From Alphaproteobacteria bacterium (GTDB lineage Bacteria; Pseudomonadota; Alphaproteobacteria; CAISOG01): a stretch of DNA of 14,900 bases. This document shows positions 7,129 through 14,900 of the stretch, piece after piece; position 1 is the first letter of the stretch; the number at the start of each line of letters is the position of its first letter. The notes beneath the pieces are model-generated. The model made no database searches and had not been told where the DNA came from. It saw only the letters and a program-made list of their open reading frames with translations. The stretch spans positions 1-14,900 of the forward strand of contig VEQJ01000008.1 of NCBI GenBank assembly GCA_018883285.1. Reading direction: 5' to 3'. The position numbers and the translations under genes are program-made.

Positions 7129-7755
7129 ATGACCACACAAACCGACCAATCCTTAGGCAATGTAGAATCCTTAGCGGGTGTTGTGAACGCCGTTGATGCG
7201 GCCGCCGCTGTATCAGCGCCGCGGGATGCTGGCCGTTGGTATGTGGTGCATGTGTACTCAGGCTTTGAGAAAAAGGTGGCTGAGGCCATTATGCATCAGG
7301 CCGAACAAAAGGGTCTAAGCCACAAAATTTTTGAAGTGTTTGTTCCAACTGAAGAAGTTGTGGAAATTAAGCGCGGCAAAAAGGTCAGTGCGGAGCGCCG
7401 CTTTTTCCCAGGCTATGTGTTGGTGCGGATGGAAATGACCGACGATTCCTGGCACCTGGTGCGCAATGTGCCGCGGGTGACGGGCTTTATCGGTGCCAAA
7501 AACAAGCCCGTGCCGATCAGCGCTTCTGAGGCTGCCCAAATCATGAAGCAAGTAACCGACGGTGTGGCCAAACCCCGCCCAGCGGTTATCTTTGAGGTTG
7601 GGGAGCAGGTTCGGGTTAACGAGGGGCCCTTTACCTCCTTTACGGGCTTGGTTGAAGAGGTTGATGAAGATAAGGGTCGCCTGAAAATTACGGTTTCTAT
7701 TTTCGGTCGTCCAACCCCTGTCGAGTTGGAATTTGGTCAGGTCGAAAAACTTTAG
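7129..7755 (+). CDS. nusG: Transcription termination/antitermination protein NusG
   Basis: A 208-residue elongation factor that binds the RNA polymerase clamp through its NGN domain and Rho or ribosomal S10 through its KOW domain. The NGN domain starts at RWYVVHVYSGFEKKV (36-50) and includes the hallmark RFFPGYVLVRMEM (91-103) and VRNVPRVTGFIG. The KOW domain spans about 155-208, with GEQVRVNEGPFTSFTGLVEEVD. An Ala-rich, low-complexity extension of about 35 residues comes before the NGN domain. No Shine-Dalgarno is visible before ATG 7129; GTG 7183 is an alternative start that would leave a shorter extension. Length is therefore somewhat above the usual 175-185. Confidence 0.95.
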   Translation: MTTQTDQSLGNVESLAGVVNAVDAAAAVSAPRDAGRWYVVHVYSGFEKKVAEAIMHQAEQKGLSHKIFEVFVPTEEVVEIKRGKKVSAERRFFPGYVLVRMEMTDDSWHLVRNVPRVTGFIGAKNKPVPISASEAAQIMKQVTDGVAKPRPAVIFEVGEQVRVNEGPFTSFTGLVEEVDEDKGRLKITVSIFGRPTPVELEFGQVEKL

Positions 7756-7801
7756 ATGGCGTTTCATTTTTTTTTAAGATTCAAAGGTAAGAGGATAACA
7801 A

Positions 7802-8233
7802 ATGGCTAAAAAACCTACAAGTTTTGTAAAGCTGGTGGTGCCCGCGGGGCAAGCCAACCCATCGCCGCCCATTGGGCCAGCCCTGGGTCAGCGCGGTTTG
7901 AACATCATGCAGTTTGTTAAGGAATTTAACGCCCAAACAGCGGGTATGGAGCAGGGGATGCCTGTGCCAGTGGAAATCACGGGCTATGCCGACCGCAGCT
8001 TTAGCTTCGTGCTGAAAATTCCGCCAGTCAGCTACTTTTTGCGTAAGGCCGTTGGTATTCCTAAGGGGACGGCGACGCCTGGTCGGGGTAAGGCTACGCC
8101 GATTAAGTTGTCGGCTATTCGTGAGATTGCTGAAAAGAAAATGGCGGATCTGAATTGTGATAGCGTTGAATCGGCCGTCTCAATGGTTAAAGGATCTGCC
8201 CGCGCAATGGGCTTAGAAGTGGTGGAGGGTTAA
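7802..8233 (+). CDS. rplK: 50S ribosomal protein L11
   Basis: A 143-residue protein of the L11 stalk base, where translation factors and stringent-response RelA act. The N-terminal domain carries [24 protein letters not shown] (about 20-43), the proline-rich region that contacts thiostrepton-type drugs. The C-terminal rRNA-binding domain ends with [14 protein letters not shown], the family signature. The start is ATG 7802, with AAGAGGA at about 7789-7795 as Shine-Dalgarno. rplA follows after two bases, the standard L11-L1 pair, which in many bacteria is repressed by L1. A T9 run lies upstream at 7767-7775 without a good stem. Confidence 0.98.
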   Translation: MAKKPTSFVKLVVPAGQANPSPPIGPALGQRGLNIMQFVKEFNAQTAGMEQGMPVPVEITGYADRSFSFVLKIPPVSYFLRKAVGIPKGTATPGRGKATPIKLSAIREIAEKKMADLNCDSVESAVSMVKGSARAMGLEVVEG

Positions 8234-8235
8234 TC

Positions 8236-8922
8236 ATGCCAACAACAAGCAAACGTATGACCAAAGTGCGTGAAGGTATCAACACAAAGGTGGCGGTGCC
8301 TCTGGACGATGCGGTTAAGCTGCTGAAAGAGCGTGCGGTGGCCAAATTTGATGAAACGGTCGAGCTGGCGATGAACCTGAATGTTGATCCGCGCAAATCG
8401 GATCAGGTGGTGCGCGGTGTTATCGACATTTTCACGGGTCAAACCACCCGTGTGGCGGTGTTTGCCCAGGCTGAAAAAGCGGCCGAAGCCAAAAAAGCTG
8501 GCGCGGATGTGGTCGGTGCTGAGGATTTGGCTGAACAAATTCAGGCGGGCAATATTGAATTTGACCTGCTTATTGCCACCCCCGATCAAATGGTAACGGT
8601 TGGTAAGCTGGGGAAAATTTTGGGTCCACGCGGCCTGATGCCGAATCCAAAGCTGGGAACGGTCACCATGGATGTTGCGGCAGCGGTTAAAGCGGCTAAG
8701 GCTGGACAGGTGCAATTCAAGGCGGAAAAAGCCGGTATCGTGCAGGGACGGGTTGGTAAGGCCAGTTTTGATCCCGCCCAACTGACTGCCAATATAAAAA
8801 GTTTTGTGCAGGCCGTGGTTCGCGCCAAACCCGCAACGGTAAAGGCTAACTACGTCAAATCGGTGTACCTAAGCTGCAGCCAGGGTCCATCGGTGCGGGT
8901 CGATTTGGCCAGCTGTTCGTAA
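8236..8922 (+). CDS. rplA: 50S ribosomal protein L1
   Basis: A 228-residue protein of the L1 stalk, which binds 23S rRNA and moves with E-site tRNA; it also commonly represses its own L11-L1 message. Family blocks include [37 protein letters not shown] (about 35-60), [14 protein letters not shown] and the signature [21 protein letters not shown]. The region after VRGV is odd: the nearly invariant LPHGTG loop is replaced by DIFTGQTT at residues 64-71, about two residues shorter. Reading resumes normally with RVAVFAQ. The C-terminus is normal. Start ATG 8236 lies two bases after the rplK stop, suggesting coupled translation. Confidence 0.97.
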   Translation: MPTTSKRMTKVREGINTKVAVPLDDAVKLLKERAVAKFDETVELAMNLNVDPRKSDQVVRGVIDIFTGQTTRVAVFAQAEKAAEAKKAGADVVGAEDLAEQIQAGNIEFDLLIATPDQMVTVGKLGKILGPRGLMPNPKLGTVTMDVAAAVKAAKAGQVQFKAEKAGIVQGRVGKASFDPAQLTANIKSFVQAVVRAKPATVKANYVKSVYLSCSQGPSVRVDLASCS

Positions 8923-8940
8923 AAAAAAGCAAAAGAGTTC

Positions 8941-8969
8941 TTGCCAAACCGCAAACAAGTCTGTAAAAA
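8941..8969 (+). promoter_or_regulatory. Candidate internal promoter before rplJ
   Basis: TTGCCA (8941-8946), a 17-base spacer and TAAAAA (8964-8969) match sigma70 boxes at five and four of six positions. They lie 35 bases before rplJ, in the same gap where E. coli has its L10 promoter. The 81-base gap is also where an L10-L12 autoregulatory leader would sit; I could not identify a clear kink-turn. Confidence 0.4.
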
Positions 8970-9003
8970 CCTGAATCTTACGCCTTAGACTGGATATCGA
9001 ATC

Positions 9004-9522
9004 GTGCTAAAAGCGCAAAAAATTGTTAAAGTTGACGAAATGGCCACCGCCCTTAAGGGTAGTGAGCTGGTCGTCGTGGCCAACCACAATGCCCTGACTG
9101 TGGCAGAAATCTCAAGCTTGCGTCGTCGCTTGAAAAAAGCTGACGCTGGATTGCGGGTTACCAAAAATCGCCTAGCCAAGCGTTCCCTGAATGGTACCAA
9201 ATTTGTCGGTCTGACCGATTACTTCAGCGGCCCAACCCTGATTGCCTATTCGGCTGATCCTGTGGCCGCCGCCAAAGAATTGGTGGAATTTGCCAAGGGC
9301 AATGAAAAAATCAAAATTGTCGCTGGTGGATTCGGCGAAAAAGTAATTGACGCCGCGGCGGTTAACGCGCTGGCCAAACTGCCTGGAATCAATGAACTGC
9401 GGGCACAATTGCTCGGCTTGTTCAATGAACCATCCCGACGGTTGGCTAGCGTGTTGCAAGCTCCGGTTGGTCAATTGGCACGTGTTATTAAGGCGCGGGT
9501 CGATCAACAACAGTCATCCTAA
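9004..9522 (+). CDS. rplJ: 50S ribosomal protein L10
   Basis: A 172-residue protein that anchors L7/L12 dimers to the ribosome; the L10-L12 complex represses its own message in many bacteria. Recognisable parts are the N-terminal rRNA-binding domain with ALKGSELVVVANHNALTVAEISSLRRRLKKADAGLRVTKNRLAKRSL and the C-terminal helix with ASVLQAPVGQLARVIKA, to which L12 binds. Several segments of that first stretch are the standard family blocks. The start is GTG 9004: an in-frame TAG at 8986-8988 blocks any longer form, and the first ATG (9040) would remove conserved helix 1. The Shine-Dalgarno is weak (GGA near 8992). rplL follows after 33 bases. Confidence 0.96.
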   Translation: MLKAQKIVKVDEMATALKGSELVVVANHNALTVAEISSLRRRLKKADAGLRVTKNRLAKRSLNGTKFVGLTDYFSGPTLIAYSADPVAAAKELVEFAKGNEKIKIVAGGFGEKVIDAAAVNALAKLPGINELRAQLLGLFNEPSRRLASVLQAPVGQLARVIKARVDQQQSS

Positions 9523-9555
9523 TACTCATCACCCATCAAGAAAGCGAGAGCAACT

Positions 9556-9936
9556 ATGTCTAAATTGGAACAAATCGTCGATCAACTTTCTGGCCTGACC
9601 GTTTTGGAAGCGGCAGAGCTGGTAAAGCTTCTGGAAGACAAATGGGGCGTCTCTGCCGCTGCTCCCGTTGCGGTTGCCGCTGTGGCTGCTGGTGGCGGTG
9701 CTGCCGCTGAAGAAGCCGTTGAAAAAACGGAATTCACCGTCGTGCTGAAAGACGCTGGTGCCAACAAAATCAACGTGATTAAAGAGGTGCGTGCACTGAC
9801 CGGTCTTGGCCTGAAAGAAGCCAAAGACCTGGTTGAGGCTGCCCCTGCCAACGTCAAAGAAGCCATTTCTAAAGACGAAGCCGAGAAAGCCAAAAAACTT
9901 CTCGAAGATGCTGGCGCCAAGATTGAAATTATCTAG
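9556..9936 (+). CDS. rplL: 50S ribosomal protein L7/L12
   Basis: A 126-residue multi-copy stalk protein that recruits elongation and initiation GTPases. The N-terminal dimerisation domain (about 1-33, with [19 protein letters not shown]) is followed by a flexible Ala/Gly/Val hinge (about 34-53) and the globular C-terminal domain with [21 protein letters not shown] and [17 protein letters not shown]. Length is typical (120-127). GAGAG lies just upstream as a weak Shine-Dalgarno. A hairpin followed by a T-run comes 16 bases after the stop, before rpoB, consistent with L12 being made in excess over RNA polymerase. Confidence 0.98.
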   Translation: MSKLEQIVDQLSGLTVLEAAELVKLLEDKWGVSAAAPVAVAAVAAGGGAAAEEAVEKTEFTVVLKDAGANKINVIKEVRALTGLGLKEAKDLVEAAPANVKEAISKDEAEKAKKLLEDAGAKIEII

Positions 9937-9952
9937 GTTCGCTTAAAAATCT

Positions 9953-9994
9953 GGTTGGCCGGCGACCTGTTAGGGTTTGCCGGCTCAACCTTTT
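9953..9994 (+). terminator. rplL-rpoB hairpin, probable attenuator
   Basis: GGTTG-GCCGGC (9953-9963) pairs with GCCGGC-T-CAACC (9979-9990), giving 11 base pairs with one bulged T (9985). Inside the loop ACC (9965-9967) can also pair with GGT (9974-9976). TTTT (9991-9994) follows directly. The structure lies between the rplL stop and the likely rpoB start, where E. coli has a partial terminator that lowers rpoBC transcription relative to rplJL. The T-run is short, so partial termination or RNA processing is more likely than a full stop. Confidence 0.6.
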
Positions 9995-10039
9995 GTGGTC
10001 GATATCATCCGTAATTTTATCAGTAAGCAGGCAAAGAAT

Positions 10040-13000
10040 ATGGCAAAATCCTCAACGACCAAAACTTCAGCAAACAAAATTGTTGCCGCGGATGAAAAAA
10101 CCGCTATGCAGTCCAAAACCTTTCAGGCGACCGGTTCATCGATTCGCCGCTTGCGCAAAAGTTTTGGTCGGATTCACGAAGTTATCGGTCTGCCAGATCT
10201 GATTGAGGTGCAAAAAAATTCTTACAAGCAGTTTCTGGAGCAGGGACTGCATGATGTTTTGGATTCGGTTTTTCCCATTCACGACAGCAATGGCCAGGCC
10301 AGCTTGGAATATGTCAGCTATAGCCTGGAAGGTGCCAAGTTTGATGAGGATGAATGTCGCCGTCGCGCGATGACCTATGGCGCGGCGCTTAAGGTGACCT
10401 TGCGCCTGGTGGTGTGGGATCACGATGAGGATAGTGGTGTCCGCTCTATCCGCGATATTAAAGAGCAAGATGTTTATATGGGCGAAATGCCCCTGATGAC
10501 CGATCGCGGTACCTTTATTATCAATGGTACTGAGCGGGTTGTCGTGTCGCAGCTGCACCGTTCGCCTGGTGTATTTTTTGACCATGATGGCGGTAAAACC
10601 CATTCGTCTGGTAAGTTCCTTTATGCCGCGCGGGTTATTCCCTATCGCGGATCCTGGTTGGATTTTGAGTTCGATGCCAAGGATTTGTTGTATGTTCGTA
10701 TCGACCGCCGCCGCAAAATCCTGGCCACCAGCTTTTTGATGGCATTGGAAAGCGCGCAAACCGCTCTTTTGCAAGCGGAAAAGGCCCAAAAAGGTCAAAG
10801 CCTTGACCCTCTGGAAATTCAGGGGATGAGCGCTGATGAGATCCTGTCGACATTCTACAGCACGGTAAGCTATCAGCAGGCGGCTGGTGGTGACGGGTCA
10901 CAATGGCAAACCCCCTATGATCCTGAATCCTTAAAGGGGCAAAAACTAGCTTTTGATTTGATTGATGCGGCTACAGGCAAGGTGTTGGTTGAGGCAGCTA
11001 ACAAGCTGAATGCCCGCCAGGCCAAAAAATTGATTGAAGAAGGTCTGAAAGATCGTGTGGCGATTGCCGACGAAATTGTTGGTCGCTATCTGGCCAACGA
11101 TATTGTGAACGAAGCCACGGGTGAAATTTATGCTGAGGCGGGCGATGAAATCACCCCCACCCTGTTCAAACAGCTGACCGATTTGGGTCATCAAGAGATT
11201 GTGACGCTGGCAATTGACCATTTGACGGTCGGTTCGCATATCCGCAACACCCTGGTCGCGGATGCCAACCGTACCCGCGAAGAGGCCTTGTTCTCAATTT
11301 ACCGCATTATGCGCCCCGGTGAGCCGCCAACATTGGATACGGCCGCCGAGCTGTTTCAAGGCCTGTTCTTTGACAGCGATCGTTATGACCTTTCCGCGGT
11401 TGGTCGGGTCAAAATGAACCTGCGCCTAAACCTGGATGCTGACAGCGGCCTGCGGGTGCTGCGTAAGGATGACATTCTGGCGCTGCTTAAGGTGCTGGTG
11501 GATCTTAAGGATGGTCGCGGCGATGTTGACGATATTGACAGCCTGGCCAACCGTCGTGTTCGCTCTGTCGGTGAGCTGATGGAGAATCAATATCGCCTGG
11601 GTCTGCTGCGGATGGAGCGGCAGGTGCGCGACAAAATGGCGGCCAGTGAAATTGATACCCTGATGCCACAAGATCTGATTAACGCTAAGCCAGCGGCTGC
11701 GGCGGTGCGTGAATTCTTTGGCTCTTCACAGCTGTCGCAATTTATGGATCAGACCAATCCCCTGTCGGAGGTGACGCACAAACGGCGTGTTTCCGCGCTT
11801 GGGCCTGGTGGTCTTACCCGTGAGCGGGCAGGCTTTGAAGTCCGCGACGTGCACCCAACCCACTATGGCCGTATTTGCCCGATTGAAACGCCAGAAGGGC
11901 CGAATATTGGTCTGATTAACTCCTTCGCGACCTATGCGCGGGTTAACCAATACGGCTTTATCGAAGCCCCCTATCGTCGGGTTGTTGATGGCCAGGTAAC
12001 CCAAGAGGTGGTTTACCTGTCGGCGATGGAGGAAACGAAATACGTTATTGCTCAGGCCAATGCCGAGTTGGACAACGAAAACCGTTTCTCAACCGCGCTG
12101 GTCAGCTGCCGCGCGGCCAATGACTTTTTGTTGGCGCGCCCTGAAGATATCGAGTTTATCGATGTGTCGCCAAAGCAGCTGGTATCGGTCGCCGCCGCCC
12201 TGATTCCGTTTTTGGAAAATGACGATGCGAACCGCGCCCTGATGGGTTCCAACATGCAGCGGCAGGCCGTGCCATTGCTGAAGAGTGAGGCGCCATTGGT
12301 TGGTACCGGCGTTGAGGCACAGGTTGCTCGCGATTCTGGTAGCACGGTGGTGGCGCGGCGGGACGGGATTATTGACCAGGTTGACGGTACCCGTATCGTG
12401 GTGCGGGTCGATGAACATGCCATGACGGCGGATAAGCCTGGCGTCGATATTTACTATATGGAAAAATTCCAGCGGTCGAACCAAAGCACCTGCATCAACC
12501 AACGCCCCCTGGTTAAGGTCGGCGATGTGGTGAAAAAAGGTGACATCATGGCCGATGGCCCCTGTACCGAAATGGGCGAATTGGCTCTTGGCTACAACGC
12601 CCTGGTGGCCTTTATGCCGTGGAACGGTTACAACTTTGAGGACTCTATTTTGGTGTCTGAGAAGTTGGTAGCCGACGACGTCTACACCTCAATTCATATC
12701 GAAGAATTTGAGGTGATGTCACGCGACACCAAATTGGGTCAGGAAGAAATTACCCGCGATATTCCGAATGTTAGTGAGGAGGCGCTGCGCAACCTTGATG
12801 AGGCGGGGATTATCACCATCGGTGCTGAGGTTGCGGCGGGCGATATTCTGGTCGGTAAGGTAACGCCTAAGGGCGAATCACCGATGACGCCTGAAGAAAA
12901 ACTGCTGCGCGCCATTTTTGGTGAAAAGGCCGCCGATGTTAAGGATTCCAGCCTGCGCGTGCCGCCAGGGATTACCGGGACGGTGGTTGAGGTTCGCGTC

Positions 13001-14377
13001 TTTTCACGTCGCGGCGTCGATAAGGATGAACGTAGCCTGGCCATTGAGCGGGCAGAGATTGAGCGTTTGGCCAAAGACCGTGACGATGAACGGAAAGTGT
13101 TGGAGCGTAACTTCTTTGACAGCCTAAAGCCGTTGCTGATTGACCAAGTGGTTGGCAGTGGCCCCAAGGGCGTTAAGGCGGGCACCAACATTAACGAAGC
13201 CCTGTTGTCGGAGCTGACTCCTGGCCAATGGCGCCAGCTGGTCATCAAAGACAGCAAGGTGATGGATCAGATTGAGGCATTGTCGAAGCAATTTGATAAC
13301 GCCGTTGATAATGTTAAGGCGCGCTTTGAAAACCGTGTGCTGAAGTTGCAACGCGGTGATGATTTGCCGCCAGGCGTGATGAAAATGGTTAAGGTTTTCT
13401 TAGCTGTTAAGCGGAAAATTCAGTCAGGCGATAAGATGGCTGGTCGTCACGGGAACAAAGGTGTGGTTTCGCGGATTATGCCGGTGGAGGATATGCCATT
13501 CCTAGAGGATGGAACATCGGTTGATATCGTGCTGAACCCCCTGGGTGTGCCATCACGGATGAATGTTGGACAGATTCTGGAAACCCACCTGGGTTGGGCG
13601 TTGGCTGGCCTGGGCAAACAAGTTCGCCAGGCCTATGAGGCCTATCAGGCGGCGGGTAACGGCGATGCCAGCAAAAAAGCGCTGCAAAACCTGCGCGGCA
13701 AGGTGGTTGAGGTTTATGACACCGTCAAAACCGATGGCACCACCGAATTGCTGCAGGGCATTAGCGATCGTCAATTGGTCGAATTGGCCGGCAATGTGCG
13801 CAAGGGGGTGCCCTTTGCAACCCCAGTCTTTGACGGTGCAACCGAAAAAGACATTGAGGATCTGTTGCGGGCTTCTGGCCTGGACACCTCTGGTCAAGTG
13901 CAGCTGTATGATGGCCGCAGTGGGGAGGCTTTTGAGCGCAAAACCACCATCGGCTACATGTACATGCTGAAACTGCACCACCTGGTCGATGATAAAATCC
14001 ACGCCCGCTCGGTTGGTCCATACAGCTTGGTGACGCAACAACCCCTTGGCGGTAAGGCACAATTTGGTGGCCAGCGCTTTGGTGAGATGGAATGTTGGGC
14101 GCTACAAGCCTATGGCGCGGCCTATACCCTGCAGGAAATGTTGACGGTGAAATCCGACGATGTTTCTGGCCGTGTTAAGGTGTACGAATCCATCGTGCGC
14201 GGTGAAGACAACTTTGAGGCGGGGATTCCCGAATCCTTCCATGTGTTGGTTAAGGAATTGCGCAGCCTGGGGCTGAATGTTGATCTGATTAACAGTGCAG
14301 AAGAACAGGATATGGCGATCACAGACGAAACCCCCGCAGGGTTGTCGGATCAAAGTGAACAGGAAGAAGCTGCCTAA
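10040..14377 (+). CDS. rpoB: DNA-directed RNA polymerase subunit beta
   Basis: The 1445-residue catalytic beta subunit of RNA polymerase. Similarity begins near residue 36 ([24 protein letters not shown]). The rifampicin-pocket cluster is [22 protein letters not shown] (562-583): Asp570, His580 and Ser585 correspond to E. coli 516, 526 and 531 and are wild type, while Thr572 stands where E. coli has Asn518. The active-site region [16 protein letters not shown] (1131-1146) and the C-terminal clamp segment [20 protein letters not shown] are intact. The frame opens at 9977 (a TTG inside the upstream hairpin); I choose ATG 10040, with AGG at 10029-10031 eight bases upstream. ATG 10106 would remove a Lys/Ser/Thr-rich extension. 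The tail is acidic. rpoC follows after 32 bases. Confidence 0.97.
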   Translation: MAKSSTTKTSANKIVAADEKTAMQSKTFQATGSSIRRLRKSFGRIHEVIGLPDLIEVQKNSYKQFLEQGLHDVLDSVFPIHDSNGQASLEYVSYSLEGAKFDEDECRRRAMTYGAALKVTLRLVVWDHDEDSGVRSIRDIKEQDVYMGEMPLMTDRGTFIINGTERVVVSQLHRSPGVFFDHDGGKTHSSGKFLYAARVIPYRGSWLDFEFDAKDLLYVRIDRRRKILATSFLMALESAQTALLQAEKAQKGQSLDPLEIQGMSADEILSTFYSTVSYQQAAGGDGSQWQTPYDPESLKGQKLAFDLIDAATGKVLVEAANKLNARQAKKLIEEGLKDRVAIADEIVGRYLANDIVNEATGEIYAEAGDEITPTLFKQLTDLGHQEIVTLAIDHLTVGSHIRNTLVADANRTREEALFSIYRIMRPGEPPTLDTAAELFQGLFFDSDRYDLSAVGRVKMNLRLNLDADSGLRVLRKDDILALLKVLVDLKDGRGDVDDIDSLANRRVRSVGELMENQYRLGLLRMERQVRDKMAASEIDTLMPQDLINAKPAAAAVREFFGSSQLSQFMDQTNPLSEVTHKRRVSALGPGGLTRERAGFEVRDVHPTHYGRICPIETPEGPNIGLINSFATYARVNQYGFIEAPYRRVVDGQVTQEVVYLSAMEETKYVIAQANAELDNENRFSTALVSCRAANDFLLARPEDIEFIDVSPKQLVSVAAALIPFLENDDANRALMGSNMQRQAVPLLKSEAPLVGTGVEAQVARDSGSTVVARRDGIIDQVDGTRIVVRVDEHAMTADKPGVDIYYMEKFQRSNQSTCINQRPLVKVGDVVKKGDIMADGPCTEMGELALGYNALVAFMPWNGYNFEDSILVSEKLVADDVYTSIHIEEFEVMSRDTKLGQEEITRDIPNVSEEALRNLDEAGIITIGAEVAAGDILVGKVTPKGESPMTPEEKLLRAIFGEKAADVKDSSLRVPPGITGTVVEVRVFSRRGVDKDERSLAIERAEIERLAKDRDDERKVLERNFFDSLKPLLIDQVVGSGPKGVKAGTNINEALLSELTPGQWRQLVIKDSKVMDQIEALSKQFDNAVDNVKARFENRVLKLQRGDDLPPGVMKMVKVFLAVKRKIQSGDKMAGRHGNKGVVSRIMPVEDMPFLEDGTSVDIVLNPLGVPSRMNVGQILETHLGWALAGLGKQVRQAYEAYQAAGNGDASKKALQNLRGKVVEVYDTVKTDGTTELLQGISDRQLVELAGNVRKGVPFATPVFDGATEKDIEDLLRASGLDTSGQVQLYDGRSGEAFERKTTIGYMYMLKLHHLVDDKIHARSVGPYSLVTQQPLGGKAQFGGQRFGEMECWALQAYGAAYTLQEMLTVKSDDVSGRVKVYESIVRGEDNFEAGIPESFHVLVKELRSLGLNVDLINSAEEQDMAITDETPAGLSDQSEQEEAA

Positions 14378-14391
14378 GCTATTTTATTTGA

Positions 14392-14900
<509 letters not shown>

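Noticed and set aside
7756..7801. T9 run between nusG and rplK as an intrinsic terminator
   Set aside because: Only a weak, bulged A/T stem (GAAAAAC with GTTTC) precedes the T run; there is no GC-rich hairpin, and rplK is normally expressed from this cluster.
10136..10798. 220-residue minus-strand open frame opposite rpoB
   Set aside because: It is antisense to conserved RpoB sequence, shows no family motif and has no ribosome binding site or operon context.

Overview
The window looks like the chromosome of an alphaproteobacterium of moderate to high GC. The clues are a ChpT-like histidine phosphotransferase (a CtrA-pathway protein confined to Alphaproteobacteria), proteobacterial RpoB and NuoB sequences, and a split two-subunit glycine decarboxylase (GcvPA/GcvPB). 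Order or genus cannot be fixed from sequence reading alone; a Rhodospirillales-like lineage is a guess. Every supported gene lies on the + strand.

Layout. (1) Positions 1-339 hold the 3' end of an IS30-family transposase gene, which runs into a short palindromic (REP-like) repeat at 319-336. (2) Positions 469-5868 hold a tight run of six genes, nuoA-nuoB-gcvT-gcvH-gcvPA-gcvPB. Two subunits of respiratory complex I are followed directly by the T, H and P proteins of the glycine cleavage system; nuoC and the other nuo genes do not follow nuoB. The L protein (lipoamide dehydrogenase) is not in the window. (3) Positions 6007-6708 hold a chpT-like gene. A candidate promoter in front of it carries two GANTC sites, the CcrM methylation motif. 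(4) Positions 6842 to the end hold the classical transcription/translation cluster secE-nusG-rplK-rplA-rplJ-rplL-rpoB-rpoC. A sigma70-like promoter stands before secE, a candidate internal promoter before rplJ, and a hairpin with a T-run between rplL and rpoB. rpoC is cut by the window end.

How the genes work together. NuoA and NuoB are parts of the NADH:quinone oxidoreductase. The glycine cleavage system makes NADH and a one-carbon unit from glycine, so its product feeds the enzyme NuoA/B belong to; this link is an inference from gene order. ChpT passes phosphate from CckA to CtrA/CpdR in the alphaproteobacterial cell-cycle circuit. The last block supplies a translocase subunit, a transcription elongation factor, the L11/L1/L10/L12 stalk-region proteins and RNA polymerase beta/beta'.

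Most of the window is conserved housekeeping DNA. I found no convincing undescribed system. The points most worth a second look are the doubly GANTC-marked chpT promoter, the nuoAB-gcv arrangement next to an IS30 end, the rplL-rpoB hairpin, and a rewritten, normally invariant loop in ribosomal protein L1. No stretch over 300 bases lacks a gene; the longest gap (6709-6912) holds the secE promoter.
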